Virus record (IMG/VR): IMGVR_UViG_3300008107_005910
Coordinates: 1-64,000 of that record
DNA length: 64,000 bases
Origin: a virus
Reading direction: 5' to 3' (one strand)
A model generated the notes under the pieces. The model did no database searches, was not told the origin of the DNA, and was given only the letters and a program-made list of their open reading frames with translations. Shown piece after piece: positions 49,033 to 58,192 of this stretch (the stretch's first letter is position 1; each line of letters begins with the position of its first letter). The position numbers were made by a program, and so were the translations under genes.

Positions 49033-49708
49033 TTAATATCTCCTGTAAGGACAAAGGCTGATAGCCTAACTCCTTAAATACATTTCCTGGTAGCCTTGGA
49101 TCATTGTGGCAGTTAATAAAACTTGTATTTAGACTACTAAAAATATTGTTAAATTGATCTACCATTTCTGCTGTAATACTACTGCGTTTAAGGACTACAG
49201 ATTCATAGCGTGTAATCAAATTATTGTAGTTGTTATGTACAGTTGGACAATTAAATTTTTGCCCCATAAATTCAAACTTGCCATTTTTGATTATGTCCTC
49301 AAACTTTAAAGTCGTTACATAATCTAATTTAGACAACGTAATACTATCAATAACTGATGAAGTTGTTACTGGTGTTACATAATCTAATCCAACTGGTAAC
49401 TCGTCATCTTCAAACAAATCATCAATCCCAGTCAAATAAGACACTGTTGGGTGTCTAATTATATTCAATATTTGAACATCATAATCTTTACGTAGTTGAT
49501 CTAAGAACACGCGACTAAATGTTCCACCAATTGCTTGACATTGTTCTAAAGTATCATAGTCTTGTTTATACTCAACTTCCGTTAACATTCCTAAGTCAAC
49601 TCTAGGCAAAGAAAAGTTATTATAGCAATGCAAGTAAGACGCAACTGGACTAATTTCTTTTGCAAAGAACTTGTGTTTGATCCCAGGAAGACCACTCACT
49701 ACAATCAC
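49019..49708 (-). CDS. Sulfotransferase/kinase-like paralogue A
   Basis: 229 residues. It shares with the protein at 54796-55797 a start MIVVSGLPG (paralogue MLVIISGLES), GGTFSRVFLDQL, LNIIRHPTVSYL, TLKFEDIIKNG and LGYQPLSLQEI. The N-terminal loop followed by RHP-x-V-x-Y resembles sulfotransferase PAPS sites. It could transfer sulfate or phosphate; family uncertain. Confidence 0.6.
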   Translation of the reverse strand: MIVVSGLPGIKHKFFAKEISPVASYLHCYNNFSLPRVDLGMLTEVEYKQDYDTLEQCQAIGGTFSRVFLDQLRKDYDVQILNIIRHPTVSYLTGIDDLFEDDELPVGLDYVTPVTTSSVIDSITLSKLDYVTTLKFEDIIKNGKFEFMGQKFNCPTVHNNYNNLITRYESVVLKRSSITAEMVDQFNNIFSSLNTSFINCHNDPRLPGNVFKELGYQPLSLQEILNESI

Positions 49709-50520
49709 TCTAAACTCCTTTGTACAAATTTCATTAGCTCACCATAATACTCATCGTCTTTCATTTCTCTACCAGTAATTTTAAAACTACGAACTCCCAT
49801 CTCTTTTAGTCTACGCATTGCTGGTGGCTCTATATCCATTTCTTCATACTTGCTGTCCTTATCTGGATTAAACTTAGGCAACCAACATTCTTCTACTTCA
49901 CGACTGTATGGACGTCTTGCTGTGTTCTCATCAGCAATGGCTTTGAAGTGTTCATCAAAATATTTACAGCCCCAGACGCAGGTGTCGTTCAACATTACTT
50001 CCCATTTGGTTTTATCAAGCTCATTGGATCTAGGATCAAAGATATGTTCAAAACGTGGGACTATCCAGTCGTACTTAGTTTCTAGTTCCTTGTACCAGGA
50101 AATGTCTGAATCCTGTAATGGAATGTTTAGTCTGCCCATTCCAGTTATACTGTATATTAAATCATACTTGGGAAAATTATCACGCACATATTGACGTAGA
50201 CTGTCATTAACAATAATAAGGGCATTGCCTTCCCTGTGAAACTTTTCTAGTAATTCATTACCTAATGGATCAGTTAAATCAATATTATGATTACTAAAAG
50301 TTAGAGCTATGCTTACACCTTTACTGTAGTAATAATTGATAAGAGCATCACTATAATAAACATCTCTATTGATTCTTCCGCCGTTCCAATCACATTTGTT
50401 AATACCATCGTAGACAACTAACTCGTTAGTATCAACTAAGTTGTGACTTAGGAACTTAACAAGTGGAATTGATTTACTGAATGCGCCTGCTAATAGATAT
50501 CTCATTACATTAAAAAGCAT
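49705..50520 (-). CDS. U32-peptidase-like TIM-barrel protein
   Basis: 271 residues. VYDGINKCDWNGGRINRDVY, IALTFSNHNIDLTD, and MLNDTCVWGCKYFDEHF (CxxxC) resemble the barrel of U32/UbiU-UbiV-type proteins that can bind an Fe-S cluster. RSFKITGREMKDDEYY is near the C-terminus. The link is by eye. It overlaps the radical SAM gene by 16 bases. Confidence 0.45.
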   Translation of the reverse strand: MLFNVMRYLLAGAFSKSIPLVKFLSHNLVDTNELVVYDGINKCDWNGGRINRDVYYSDALINYYYSKGVSIALTFSNHNIDLTDPLGNELLEKFHREGNALIIVNDSLRQYVRDNFPKYDLIYSITGMGRLNIPLQDSDISWYKELETKYDWIVPRFEHIFDPRSNELDKTKWEVMLNDTCVWGCKYFDEHFKAIADENTARRPYSREVEECWLPKFNPDKDSKYEEMDIEPPAMRRLKEMGVRSFKITGREMKDDEYYGELMKFVQRSLE

Positions 50521-51254
50521 TTGTCTTTAGGACAAATACCATCCGTTTTAATTCTGTAGCAACAATTATATAGTTGCAAGTTTGGTCCATACAAAAAGTA
50601 TTTGTCTTTGTATAAACAAGTTTTGCCTTTAGTTGTGAAGTTAGGATTAGCCCACAACTCTGAGCGTGACTCACCTAAACGTTTCTCGTCTTCAAATTGT
50701 ATTATGTTTTTAAGTTTACTATCGTTTTTGAGTTGATTGAACTTGTCTAATATTGTATTGCTCACTCCATCACCAAAATCTGTAATGGGAGTCAAATACA
50801 CTTCTGAAGTTTGTGCAAGCTCTTTAACTTTGAAGTAATAGATTAAAGCATTCTCTTGGCTGTACATGATATCGTATCTACGTACATTATGCTGTGACTG
50901 CATTACTTCGTACAGTTCTTCAATGGACATTTCACTAGGATGTATACTTGCCTGCATTGTGAATGGCTGTTGAATTCCTTTAATTACTTTAACACTATAC
51001 GGACTTAGATTAGTTTGTATTACGAATGGAACGTTCAACTCGTTAAAGCATTGTATAATATATTCAATGTCAGGATGCACAAACGGCTCTCCACCAAATA
51101 CAAACACTTCCACGTTAGGATATGTTTCCCCTAACATCTTAACAAAGTTACGTATAGTTTCTCTATCTAAGTTGGGATAGATGCTTTTGTCCAAGTTGGT
51201 ACAATAAAAACAACCGTAGTTGCATTTCATTGTAATTTCCCATTCAACTTGCAT
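50505..51254 (-). CDS. Radical SAM protein
   Basis: 249 residues. EITMKCNYGCFYCTNLD is the CxxxCxxC motif, FVFGGEPFVHP the GGE motif. It ends with four Cys (NCCYRIKTDGICPKDKCF) that could bind another cluster. Smaller than most family members, so a minimal barrel. Confidence 0.85.
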   Translation of the reverse strand: MQVEWEITMKCNYGCFYCTNLDKSIYPNLDRETIRNFVKMLGETYPNVEVFVFGGEPFVHPDIEYIIQCFNELNVPFVIQTNLSPYSVKVIKGIQQPFTMQASIHPSEMSIEELYEVMQSQHNVRRYDIMYSQENALIYYFKVKELAQTSEVYLTPITDFGDGVSNTILDKFNQLKNDSKLKNIIQFEDEKRLGESRSELWANPNFTTKGKTCLYKDKYFLYGPNLQLYNCCYRIKTDGICPKDKCFLM

Positions 51255-52146
51255 TTTTCACCTTTAGTTGTTTTAACAATCCATCACAATTACATGCCTT
51301 GTGTGGGCATATCATTGGTACAGTTTTTGTTATATTCTTAAAGTAGTCTGGGTTATCTATCAAACTTGTACGTTTGCCATCCAAACAAAACTTAATAACT
51401 CCTCCGTATACATCTACTTCGTAATTATTGTTGTAGCAACTCCAACCTTGAAAATTAGTTAAACCTTGATTGAAGACTTGATAATCATTAAACACATCAT
51501 CGTCATATACTAAATCTTTTTCAAAATCTTCTAAGAATTTGAAGTACTCCCAAAAGTCTTCTCTGTAATGAAACAATGTGTGTACATCCTTTCCGTATAT
51601 AAAATGTGGGTGTATTTTCAATCCTTCAATGCCTGCACAAATCTCAAACATCTCTTTGATAAGCGGCCACAATTTCTTGTCGTGATGTAACATTATATTG
51701 ACTTTACATTTATATCCACGACTCAACATTAATTTCATATTAGCAATGAATCTATCCCTGTTGGTACAATCAGCAGGATGATAACTGAACAAAAATGCTA
51801 TCTTGTCATATTGTGGATGACTAGTAAAATCTCTCTCAGCATTGGTTACTACGTATACCCATTTGAACTTGTCAATTGCATGTAGTCTGTCCATTATGTA
51901 ATAGTAATGAGGACTTAGTGTTGGCTCTCCGCCCAACAATCCTAAATTGAAATTCAAACTGCTACGACTTAAAGAATCAATGACAGCATCAACAACTTCA
52001 CGCTTGCCCATTTGTCCCCATTTTTCTGCATACTCATTACGAGCGTAACAGTAAGAACAGTTTAATTGGCATATGGTTAAGACATCCCAATGCACATTAA
52101 TGTGATCAGGATCTTGATCTATGTGATGTTGCTTTGAATACTTCAC
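51244..52146 (-). CDS. Radical SAM protein
   Basis: 300 residues. LTICQLNCSYCYARNE is the cluster motif, GLLGGEPTLSP the GGE motif. ICPHKACNCDG at the C-terminus gives further Cys. Overlaps the neighbouring radical SAM gene by 11 bases, so two radical SAM genes are consecutive. Confidence 0.87.
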   Translation of the reverse strand: MKYSKQHHIDQDPDHINVHWDVLTICQLNCSYCYARNEYAEKWGQMGKREVVDAVIDSLSRSSLNFNLGLLGGEPTLSPHYYYIMDRLHAIDKFKWVYVVTNAERDFTSHPQYDKIAFLFSYHPADCTNRDRFIANMKLMLSRGYKCKVNIMLHHDKKLWPLIKEMFEICAGIEGLKIHPHFIYGKDVHTLFHYREDFWEYFKFLEDFEKDLVYDDDVFNDYQVFNQGLTNFQGWSCYNNNYEVDVYGGVIKFCLDGKRTSLIDNPDYFKNITKTVPMICPHKACNCDGLLKQLKVKNAS

Positions 52147-52802
52147 TGATACTCCTTTAAGAAATCCATAGATACAATAACATCTAATTCTTTCTTTGTT
52201 CCTTCAAACGAAATATTGTCGCCACCATCTATTGTTTGATAAAATAATACTTTGTTTAATGTAAGAACTTGTTTTGAATGTTTGGCTGCAAACATTACTA
52301 AATTAATGTCGTTGTGTACATTATTATCCATTGGGAATGGAAAATGTTCAATTACTTTACGTTTAAAAATAAACTGTGATAATTGCAAGTGCTCTAAATT
52401 AAGATTAGATACAAATTCCTCTGGTGTAAGTAGCGCATCATTAAACAAGCGCATGAATGTTAGCTTGTCGTCTGTATTATATGTTGGACAGTAGTTACCA
52501 GCAATGATATCTGCAACTAAGGGGACTTCAAAGTTCTTTACTAGATAGTCATCATCTTCTAAAAAGTATACATACTCGCCTGAAGCTTTTGATAAAAGGA
52601 ATTGATAGACTTTAGATAGATTATCAAACTTATTAAAATAATAAGTTATGTTAGGATGGTAGTCTTCTGGAATCACATCATCACTATCATTATTGACTAT
52701 GATCTCTACGTTGTTATTGTCAAGCAATAGACGTGCAGATTTCAAACAGCGTTTGAATAACTCTGGACGTTTATGTGTAGGTATCAATATGCTTAGTTTC
52801 AT
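52143..52802 (-). CDS. GT-A (GT2-like) glycosyltransferase
   Basis: 219 residues. LSILIPTHKRPELFKRCL is the nucleotide-sugar binding start, VNNDSDDV and YVYFLEDDDYLV the acidic metal motif. No membrane helix. It would transfer a sugar to an acceptor in the cytoplasm. Confidence 0.88.
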   Translation of the reverse strand: MKLSILIPTHKRPELFKRCLKSARLLLDNNNVEIIVNNDSDDVIPEDYHPNITYYFNKFDNLSKVYQFLLSKASGEYVYFLEDDDYLVKNFEVPLVADIIAGNYCPTYNTDDKLTFMRLFNDALLTPEEFVSNLNLEHLQLSQFIFKRKVIEHFPFPMDNNVHNDINLVMFAAKHSKQVLTLNKVLFYQTIDGGDNISFEGTKKELDVIVSMDFLKEYQ

Positions 52803-53866
52803 TTTTTTAAATAAAAGTTTACTTCTTTAATTTTTTCACCTGGTTCTGGATAAAATTCTTCATCCATTTCCTTTTTAATTCCATCACAAATATAAAAATG
52901 TTTACAAGTTACACAACTTAAATCTTTACGATAAAATCTTTCTCTATGACTGGCGGCTTCTTTATACGCCATTTTAACTTTCTCTTCCTCAGTATATGGT
53001 CTGCTTACATCCATTTCTTGATTGTAGGTTTCGCGATTCCAATCTCTAACATCATATATGTGTTGAAATATATTATACTGATATTGTTCATAACCCTTCA
53101 TATAGCAGTACGGAGTATATCGAACAATTATTTCAATTTCCTTATCTAATTTATCAATACATTTTTTAATACCGTCAGTTAAATCAGATAGACTTAAATT
53201 GCTAAAGTCTTCTTCATTGTTCTCAAGCCAATAATTTAATGTAATAAAATTAACAGCTACTGGCTTAATTGAATTAATTAGGTCTGCATAAACATTTTCA
53301 AGTTGATGATAATTTCTAGAATAAACTGTACAATTGATTCTAACAATCATTCCCAATTCTTGTGCGTTTTTTATTCCTTGTAATATTTTTTCATATGATC
53401 CTGGACGATTAGTAATTGCCTCATGTGTTTCTTTGGTAGGCCCATGTAAGCTGAACAATATCTCTTTTAATCCATGTTCCTTACTCTTACGTAAGTGATT
53501 CATATTGGCAAAAGTTCCGCCATGGCTTAGACAACTAATACTGGTAAATCTTTCATTACAGTAATCTAAAATTTTAAACCAATCAGGACTCATGGAACTT
53601 TCGCCGCCGCTTAAATCAACTTCAGTAATGCCGTAATCATACAAATAGTCAATCCTCTTTTTGACCACTTCCCATGGAGTTTTTTGATCTAGTATATCCC
53701 TATAATAACAAAATTCACAATCATAATTACATAACGGACCAGTGTCTAATCTAGACCTATTACATCTAGTAGATTTAAAATCATAATTTAATCCAGACAC
53801 ACTCAACTGTTGTAAGTCGTGTTGTACAGGAGATTGTTTTGTAAAAGATATTTTACTTTCTTTCAT
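52799..53866 (-). CDS. Radical SAM protein
   Basis: 355 residues. GPLCNYDCEFCYYRDI is the cluster motif, VDLSGGESSMSP the GGE-type motif. C-terminal CVTCKHFYICDG supplies extra Cys. Long enough for a full barrel plus a twitch-type end. Confidence 0.85.
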   Translation of the reverse strand: MKESKISFTKQSPVQHDLQQLSVSGLNYDFKSTRCNRSRLDTGPLCNYDCEFCYYRDILDQKTPWEVVKKRIDYLYDYGITEVDLSGGESSMSPDWFKILDYCNERFTSISCLSHGGTFANMNHLRKSKEHGLKEILFSLHGPTKETHEAITNRPGSYEKILQGIKNAQELGMIVRINCTVYSRNYHQLENVYADLINSIKPVAVNFITLNYWLENNEEDFSNLSLSDLTDGIKKCIDKLDKEIEIIVRYTPYCYMKGYEQYQYNIFQHIYDVRDWNRETYNQEMDVSRPYTEEEKVKMAYKEAASHRERFYRKDLSCVTCKHFYICDGIKKEMDEEFYPEPGEKIKEVNFYLKK

Positions 53867-54792
53867 GTTATGAACTCTTTAACATATTTGATAAAATCAT
53901 CGTTATCTGTCAATAATAATGAATTAATGTCTTTTGAAATATCTTCTCGCCTTCTTTCAACGCCACCGCAGACATAATCAATATCATATATCACTTCCTT
54001 ACCATAAACTGCACACTCAACAATAAACCTTGGGCTACAATCTCCTTTATCTGGTGTAGCAGTATATATGTAGGTATCAAAGTTTTCAAATATATTTTTG
54101 ATTGGCGCTTGAGCAACAATCACATTGTCGCTTGCTATCGTTTTGTAGATGTGAGGTTCATTAGTAAGTACTAGATATTTGTCAAATTGATATTTAGATA
54201 AAACATTTTTCAAATCATTAATTGATAATGCTCTACAGTTAGTAGTTAGGTAGAGAAGTGCTGTATTAGTTTTTATTAGTTGTGGATGATGATATTTTGA
54301 CCAAAGTATCTTTTTGACATAGTCTATTACTTTGATATTAATGTTATCATATCTCTCAGGATATAACTTAAAATCCTGCATGACATGAGCATGTTTGATT
54401 GTTTTGTGATTATGGAAGCTACTGAAGTCGTCTTCACTACACCTTAGTAAAAACATATTTTCAGTATAGAAGACACAACTTAAGAATCGCCAACTGCCAT
54501 CAACAACACAGACATTGTTTGCCATAACAATTTTAGGCACAGCACACTCAAACGTGTCTTCTTGTATTTTTACAAATTCGTCTTCTGTGAAACTATATTT
54601 GTCTTTGACCGCAGTTAAAAATAAATCTTTGCTAGTACGGTCAGTTAACAAAATGCAGGAATTAATTCCATTGATAGAACTTATGTAATAATAGTCGATG
54701 AGTTCATACAAGTGGCCACTGACACCATGCTGGCATTCAAAAGAAGTGGTGAAGACGAGATCGTACTTCTTTAGATCGACTATTTTGGACAT
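53863..54792 (-). CDS. GT-B-type glycosyltransferase-like protein
   Basis: 309 residues. A C-terminal DCSPRFIVECAVYGKEVIYDIDY resembles the sugar-nucleotide binding end of GT-B enzymes (P-x3-E-A...G). The N-terminal half lacks a clear motif. Similar proteins occur in T4-like phages. Assignment is tentative. Confidence 0.45.
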   Translation of the reverse strand: MSKIVDLKKYDLVFTTSFECQHGVSGHLYELIDYYYISSINGINSCILLTDRTSKDLFLTAVKDKYSFTEDEFVKIQEDTFECAVPKIVMANNVCVVDGSWRFLSCVFYTENMFLLRCSEDDFSSFHNHKTIKHAHVMQDFKLYPERYDNINIKVIDYVKKILWSKYHHPQLIKTNTALLYLTTNCRALSINDLKNVLSKYQFDKYLVLTNEPHIYKTIASDNVIVAQAPIKNIFENFDTYIYTATPDKGDCSPRFIVECAVYGKEVIYDIDYVCGGVERRREDISKDINSLLLTDNDDFIKYVKEFIT

Positions 54793-54795
54793 CTG

Positions 54796-55797
54796 TCACT
54801 CCTTTGGAGCGAAGATTTGTTCAAGAGTGATTGGGGTGTAACCTAAAGAAACAAGCAAAGAATCTGAAAGATGTGGGAGTGGACGATTGTATTCTTTTTC
54901 TAATTCTTCTCTAAATCTAGAATATGCTGAACATATTCCTTCAACTGCGTCAACATCCACGTAGTCTAAATTTAAATTTTCTTTTTCCCACACAGATATT
55001 ATTCCGTTGTAATCTGCATATCCTTCAGGCATCTGAATTTTGTGATTTTCAATCTCAACGTAACCACTCTTTAATATATCTTCAAATTTAATAGATGTTA
55101 CGTCAGTGAGTTGGTTTAGTGTATATGCGTTAACTGCTGACCTAATTGCTCTTATTCGATTTCTCTCTGGAGACATTGTAGGATTTTTTTCATAATACGA
55201 AGGTTTATTTTCGTTGAAGTATGTAACTACGGAAGGGTGTCTTATGATATTGTACACCTTTACATTTTGCTCACCTATGTCTCTTTTTATTAAATCAATA
55301 AATGCTTTTGAAAAAGAACCATTTACAACATGTACATTAGATGGTCTATTTCTATAGTAATTTAAAAAGTCTTGATAACCGTGTGCAAAACTATGATACT
55401 GTATTGGAGTATCCCATTCATAGGCGCTAGTATCTATACCAAGATCATATTCTATATCAACAAAAATAGTTTCAAAACTTGAAGGATTATTTGTCATGTC
55501 TAAAAATAATCTATCATACAAGTCGTCAGCTTCTGTAAAAATAGACAACCCGTCCTCGCCGCTAAGAAGTGTTGTTAGTTCTCGATTTTTTGTATCATAA
55601 ACAACTTCATTTTGTGCATTGAATATTTGAAAAGGATGAGCTATATATGACTTACCATCGTCAGATTCTGCAAATTCTGCATCAAACGTAACAGTGTGTC
55701 CATTTTTCAAATTAAAGACTGGATTCATAGCGCAAAAAACTTTTTTTGCGATATAATTTTTATTAATTGATTCTAGACCACTAATAATGACTAACAT
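54796..55797 (-). CDS. Sulfotransferase/kinase-like paralogue B
   Basis: 333 residues, paralogue of 49019-49708: GSFSKAFIDLIKRD, YNIIRHPSVVTYF, SIKFEDILKSG and LGYTPITLEQIF align with A. It has about 100 extra residues in the N-terminal half. The shared loop and RHP motif suggest a phosphate- or PAPS-binding transferase. Confidence 0.6.
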   Translation of the reverse strand: MLVIISGLESINKNYIAKKVFCAMNPVFNLKNGHTVTFDAEFAESDDGKSYIAHPFQIFNAQNEVVYDTKNRELTTLLSGEDGLSIFTEADDLYDRLFLDMTNNPSSFETIFVDIEYDLGIDTSAYEWDTPIQYHSFAHGYQDFLNYYRNRPSNVHVVNGSFSKAFIDLIKRDIGEQNVKVYNIIRHPSVVTYFNENKPSYYEKNPTMSPERNRIRAIRSAVNAYTLNQLTDVTSIKFEDILKSGYVEIENHKIQMPEGYADYNGIISVWEKENLNLDYVDVDAVEGICSAYSRFREELEKEYNRPLPHLSDSLLVSLGYTPITLEQIFAPKE

Positions 55798-55801
55798 CCA
55801 A

Positions 55802-56209
55802 TTATTTCCTTAGATAAGACTCAACAATCAAATTAACTGCGTCCTCATCATTTTGATTTGGCAGTCTTTTTAATTTGTTTATAATATCAAAATACTGTTC
55901 TTTTTTATCTTCTAAAATTTTAATTTCGTCTTTTAAAGTGATGTATTTTTCTAAATCTGCAATCAATGACTCGTCATTAAGTTCAATGATTTTAATATAA
56001 CATTCTTCTTTATTATCATCTGTGATTGCAATGCCTTTACTTAAAAATTTATTGTTTAACATCATTAAAGACACGAAGTCAATTAATTTAAAAGTTAAAA
56101 GGTCATCACCAAAATAACCACGGGCCTTAGTTTTAACTGCCCATGCCGCTTTTCCTGCATAAGTTGATCTGTCAATACCTTCTATTTCTTTTTTATTACT
56201 GTCATCCAT
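55802..56209 (-). CDS. Hypothetical 135-residue protein
   Basis: ATG 56209 used; a TTG start at 56221 adds four residues. Helical, with KAAWAVKTKARGYFGDD near the start and a coiled-coil C-terminal half (LKDEIKILEDKKEQYFDI). It follows the S74 relic by one base. Unknown; may be virion-associated or a partner of the modification enzymes. Confidence 0.5.
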   Translation of the reverse strand: MDDSNKKEIEGIDRSTYAGKAAWAVKTKARGYFGDDLLTFKLIDFVSLMMLNNKFLSKGIAITDDNKEECYIKIIELNDESLIADLEKYITLKDEIKILEDKKEQYFDIINKLKRLPNQNDEDAVNLIVESYLRK

Positions 56210-56210
56210 C

Positions 56211-56433
56211 TTAAGCCTCAATCATTTTTACTGGTAATTTTGAATAGTTTACTTGATAATAACCGTTTGAATCTTTACTTAGTGCATCTTCATATTTGGT
56301 GCCTAAAAGTTCTTGAGCCATAACACCAATATAAGTCTTAGCAGTGTTCCAAACGTAAGAGAAGGAATAAACATTTAAGCCTTCAACAATGTCAACAAGT
56401 TTGATAGATGTCTTTAATCTAATATCACTAATT
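56211..56433 (-). pseudogene. Relic of S74 tail-fibre chaperone domain
   Basis: From ATT 56433, AGT GAT reads ISDIRLKTSIKLVDIVEGLN, the start of the Peptidase_S74 auto-cleaving domain (Ser-Asp-x-Arg-Leu-Lys). A TAA interrupts at 56340-56338; shifting one base gives KTYIGVMAQELLGT...NGYYQVNYSKLP, the next conserved blocks, to TAA 56213. There is no start codon and the frame is broken, so it looks like a decayed fibre end. A frameshifting signal is not evident. Confidence 0.7.
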
Positions 56434-56643
56434 TAAATCGGCAGCTTCAATCAAACCAGTAAATCTAGCTTGAACTACAGGTGCGGCGGTGCTTCCTCGT
56501 CTAACACGTTCTAAATTGACTGCGGTTTCAATTTCTCTAAATTTGGTAGTTGTAACTTGTACTCCGGCTGCAACTGCTGGCAAAAAATAAATTACAGCAT
56601 CTGATCCAGGATTGGTACCAAATGTATTAATGACTTTTGGCAT
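56428..56643 (-). CDS. Hypothetical 71-residue probable virion protein
   Basis: Gly, Ala and Val-rich with VYFLPAVAAGVQVTTTKF-like strands (VIYFLPAVAAGVQ) and a Glu/Asn/Leu region. Its stop overlaps the beginning of the S74 relic, so it may be the surviving upstream part of a fibre gene or a separate small structural protein. Confidence 0.5.
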   Translation of the reverse strand: MPKVINTFGTNPGSDAVIYFLPAVAAGVQVTTTKFREIETAVNLERVRRGSTAAPVVQARFTGLIEAADLN

Positions 56644-56656
56644 TACGTTGCTCCTC

Positions 56657-57046
56657 TTATATCTCTTTGTTCAAGAACTCTAAGTTCTGTTTAGCACTAT
56701 TTTGAGCAACAAACTTTTCATAATCGTCTAAATCAGAAGAGGCAGTTATAAAATCGAGAGTCTCTTCGTCTGGTGCTTTAGTAAAATTCATGTTTCCGTT
56801 TTCTACGGCTTGTTTTTCCAAAATGCTCAAAACTAATTCTTCCAATGAAAAACCCAAAATGCCTGTAACAATTTGGATTTTTTCGCTTACATCCATATTT
56901 TTTGTTTCAGCAACATGTTTGGCTGCTTTGATAATGTTTATTGACATACCAAAGCCTTCCATGAAGACGTATCCAACATCTTGATTCTCTTTCTCGATTT
57001 CCTTAATCAAATCATAAATTTGACCCATTTTTTCTTCAATCGCCAT
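56657..57046 (-). CDS. Hypothetical 129-residue acidic protein
   Basis: Helical, with LIKEIEKENQDVGYVFMEGFG at the start and acidic C-terminus (DLDDYEKFVAQNSAKQNLEFL). It overlaps a radical SAM gene by 11 bases and could be its partner or substrate, but no leader-peptide-like motif is evident. Confidence 0.5.
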   Translation of the reverse strand: MAIEEKMGQIYDLIKEIEKENQDVGYVFMEGFGMSINIIKAAKHVAETKNMDVSEKIQIVTGILGFSLEELVLSILEKQAVENGNMNFTKAPDEETLDFITASSDLDDYEKFVAQNSAKQNLEFLNKEI

Positions 57047-57926
57047 TTTTTAATTCCTTGTCTTTAAAATCGTGAAAACGCGGCGCATTTTCGTAATTAC
57101 CATATGTTGTGACGTTGCCTTCATCAGTGAAATACGTTTTTAACTGCTTTCGCTCCCCGCATCCGTTGCACATATCGCAAAATAGTTCACAAATAGGGGT
57201 TTTTATGCTGTTATTTATCCAATCATCTCTGAGCTGATTTTTAATCCTATCTAGGGTTTTCACATCGTTTTCGTCAATTTGTTCCCAAACTACAGATGTT
57301 ATCAATCTAACTGGCTTGAAGGTTTTAATGATTCTTGTCATATCTTCATAAAGATGATTGATATTAAGTTTGTGTATGGTATATCTTATTCTAAATTTCA
57401 CCCTATTTTGATTTAATTTAGATAAAACTTTAATTATGGTTGTAGTACTATCCATACCATTGTGGAAAATCCTATCGCCATTTCCCACACCGTCAAAGCT
57501 CACGTCTATGCTCAACTGTCCGCTCTTATAAAAGAAATTATTTTTAACCCTGTTAATAAATCTTTGACTTAAAAATCTTAAACCATTTGTGGTTAAATTA
57601 AAATGTACATTCTTTTTCTTAAGATATGCGTATGACATAGCGTAACAGACATTGTCCCATTCTAAAGTGGCCTCTCCACCAAATAGTACTATTAATGTTT
57701 GTCTGTCTGGATCCAATTCTCTTTCCAAGATAGCATCAATGCTTTTTTCAATATCTTCCTTAGTCATGATCTGTGGAGGACGACCTGGCAGATCTTCGTA
57801 ACAATAGGTGCAGGCTAAATTACACTTATTTGTAAAATATAAAACATTAACTGCTGAACCTTCAAAAGTAGGTTTCTCTGTTTTATCACCTACATAAAAT
57901 TCATAAGGAAAGGCCGTATCTGTCAT
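57036..57926 (-). CDS. Radical SAM/twitch protein
   Basis: 296 residues. FTNKCNLACTYCYEDLP is the cluster motif, VLFGGEATLEWD the GGE motif, and CELFCDMCNGCGERK the auxiliary-cluster Cys. The pattern matches anaerobic sulfatase-maturase or RiPP-maturase-like enzymes. Overlaps the small gene by 4 bases. Confidence 0.87.
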   Translation of the reverse strand: MTDTAFPYEFYVGDKTEKPTFEGSAVNVLYFTNKCNLACTYCYEDLPGRPPQIMTKEDIEKSIDAILERELDPDRQTLIVLFGGEATLEWDNVCYAMSYAYLKKKNVHFNLTTNGLRFLSQRFINRVKNNFFYKSGQLSIDVSFDGVGNGDRIFHNGMDSTTTIIKVLSKLNQNRVKFRIRYTIHKLNINHLYEDMTRIIKTFKPVRLITSVVWEQIDENDVKTLDRIKNQLRDDWINNSIKTPICELFCDMCNGCGERKQLKTYFTDEGNVTTYGNYENAPRFHDFKDKELKNGD

Positions 57927-58192
57927 TGTCTAGCCTTTGCTTCTTTTACAATGTGAGCAACATTATCTAAGAATTTTACGTAATCAAATTTATATTCAAA
58001 CAAGTGGCCTGCTTCATTCCTGTAATCAACATAATGATTGTCTACTTTTGCCTTGCCTTTTTTTGCTTCTTCAATTTGTTGTTGTAAATTATCAATAGTT
58101 AAAACAGTATCGCTCTTATGCTCAACTGGCTGCATTTCTACTTTAACAGGAATGGCAGCTATGCTTTTATAAGTTTTTTTTAATTCTTGCAT
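57923..58192 (-). CDS. Hypothetical 89-residue protein between two radical SAM genes
   Basis: Lys/Glu/Gln-rich helices and a YKFDYVKFLDNVAHIV segment, no Cys. Overlaps both flanking radical SAM genes by 4-13 bases. It could be a partner protein or peptide substrate; neither is shown. Confidence 0.5.
   Translation of the reverse strand: MQELKKTYKSIAAIPVKVEMQPVEHKSDTVLTIDNLQQQIEEAKKGKAKVDNHYVDYRNEAGHLFEYKFDYVKFLDNVAHIVKEAKARQ

Noticed and set aside
56428-56446. T-TTA-AAT slippery heptamer joining the small virion gene to the S74 relic
   Set aside because: A -1 shift there leads to a stop after five codons; the S74 blocks are in the +1 frame and are themselves split.
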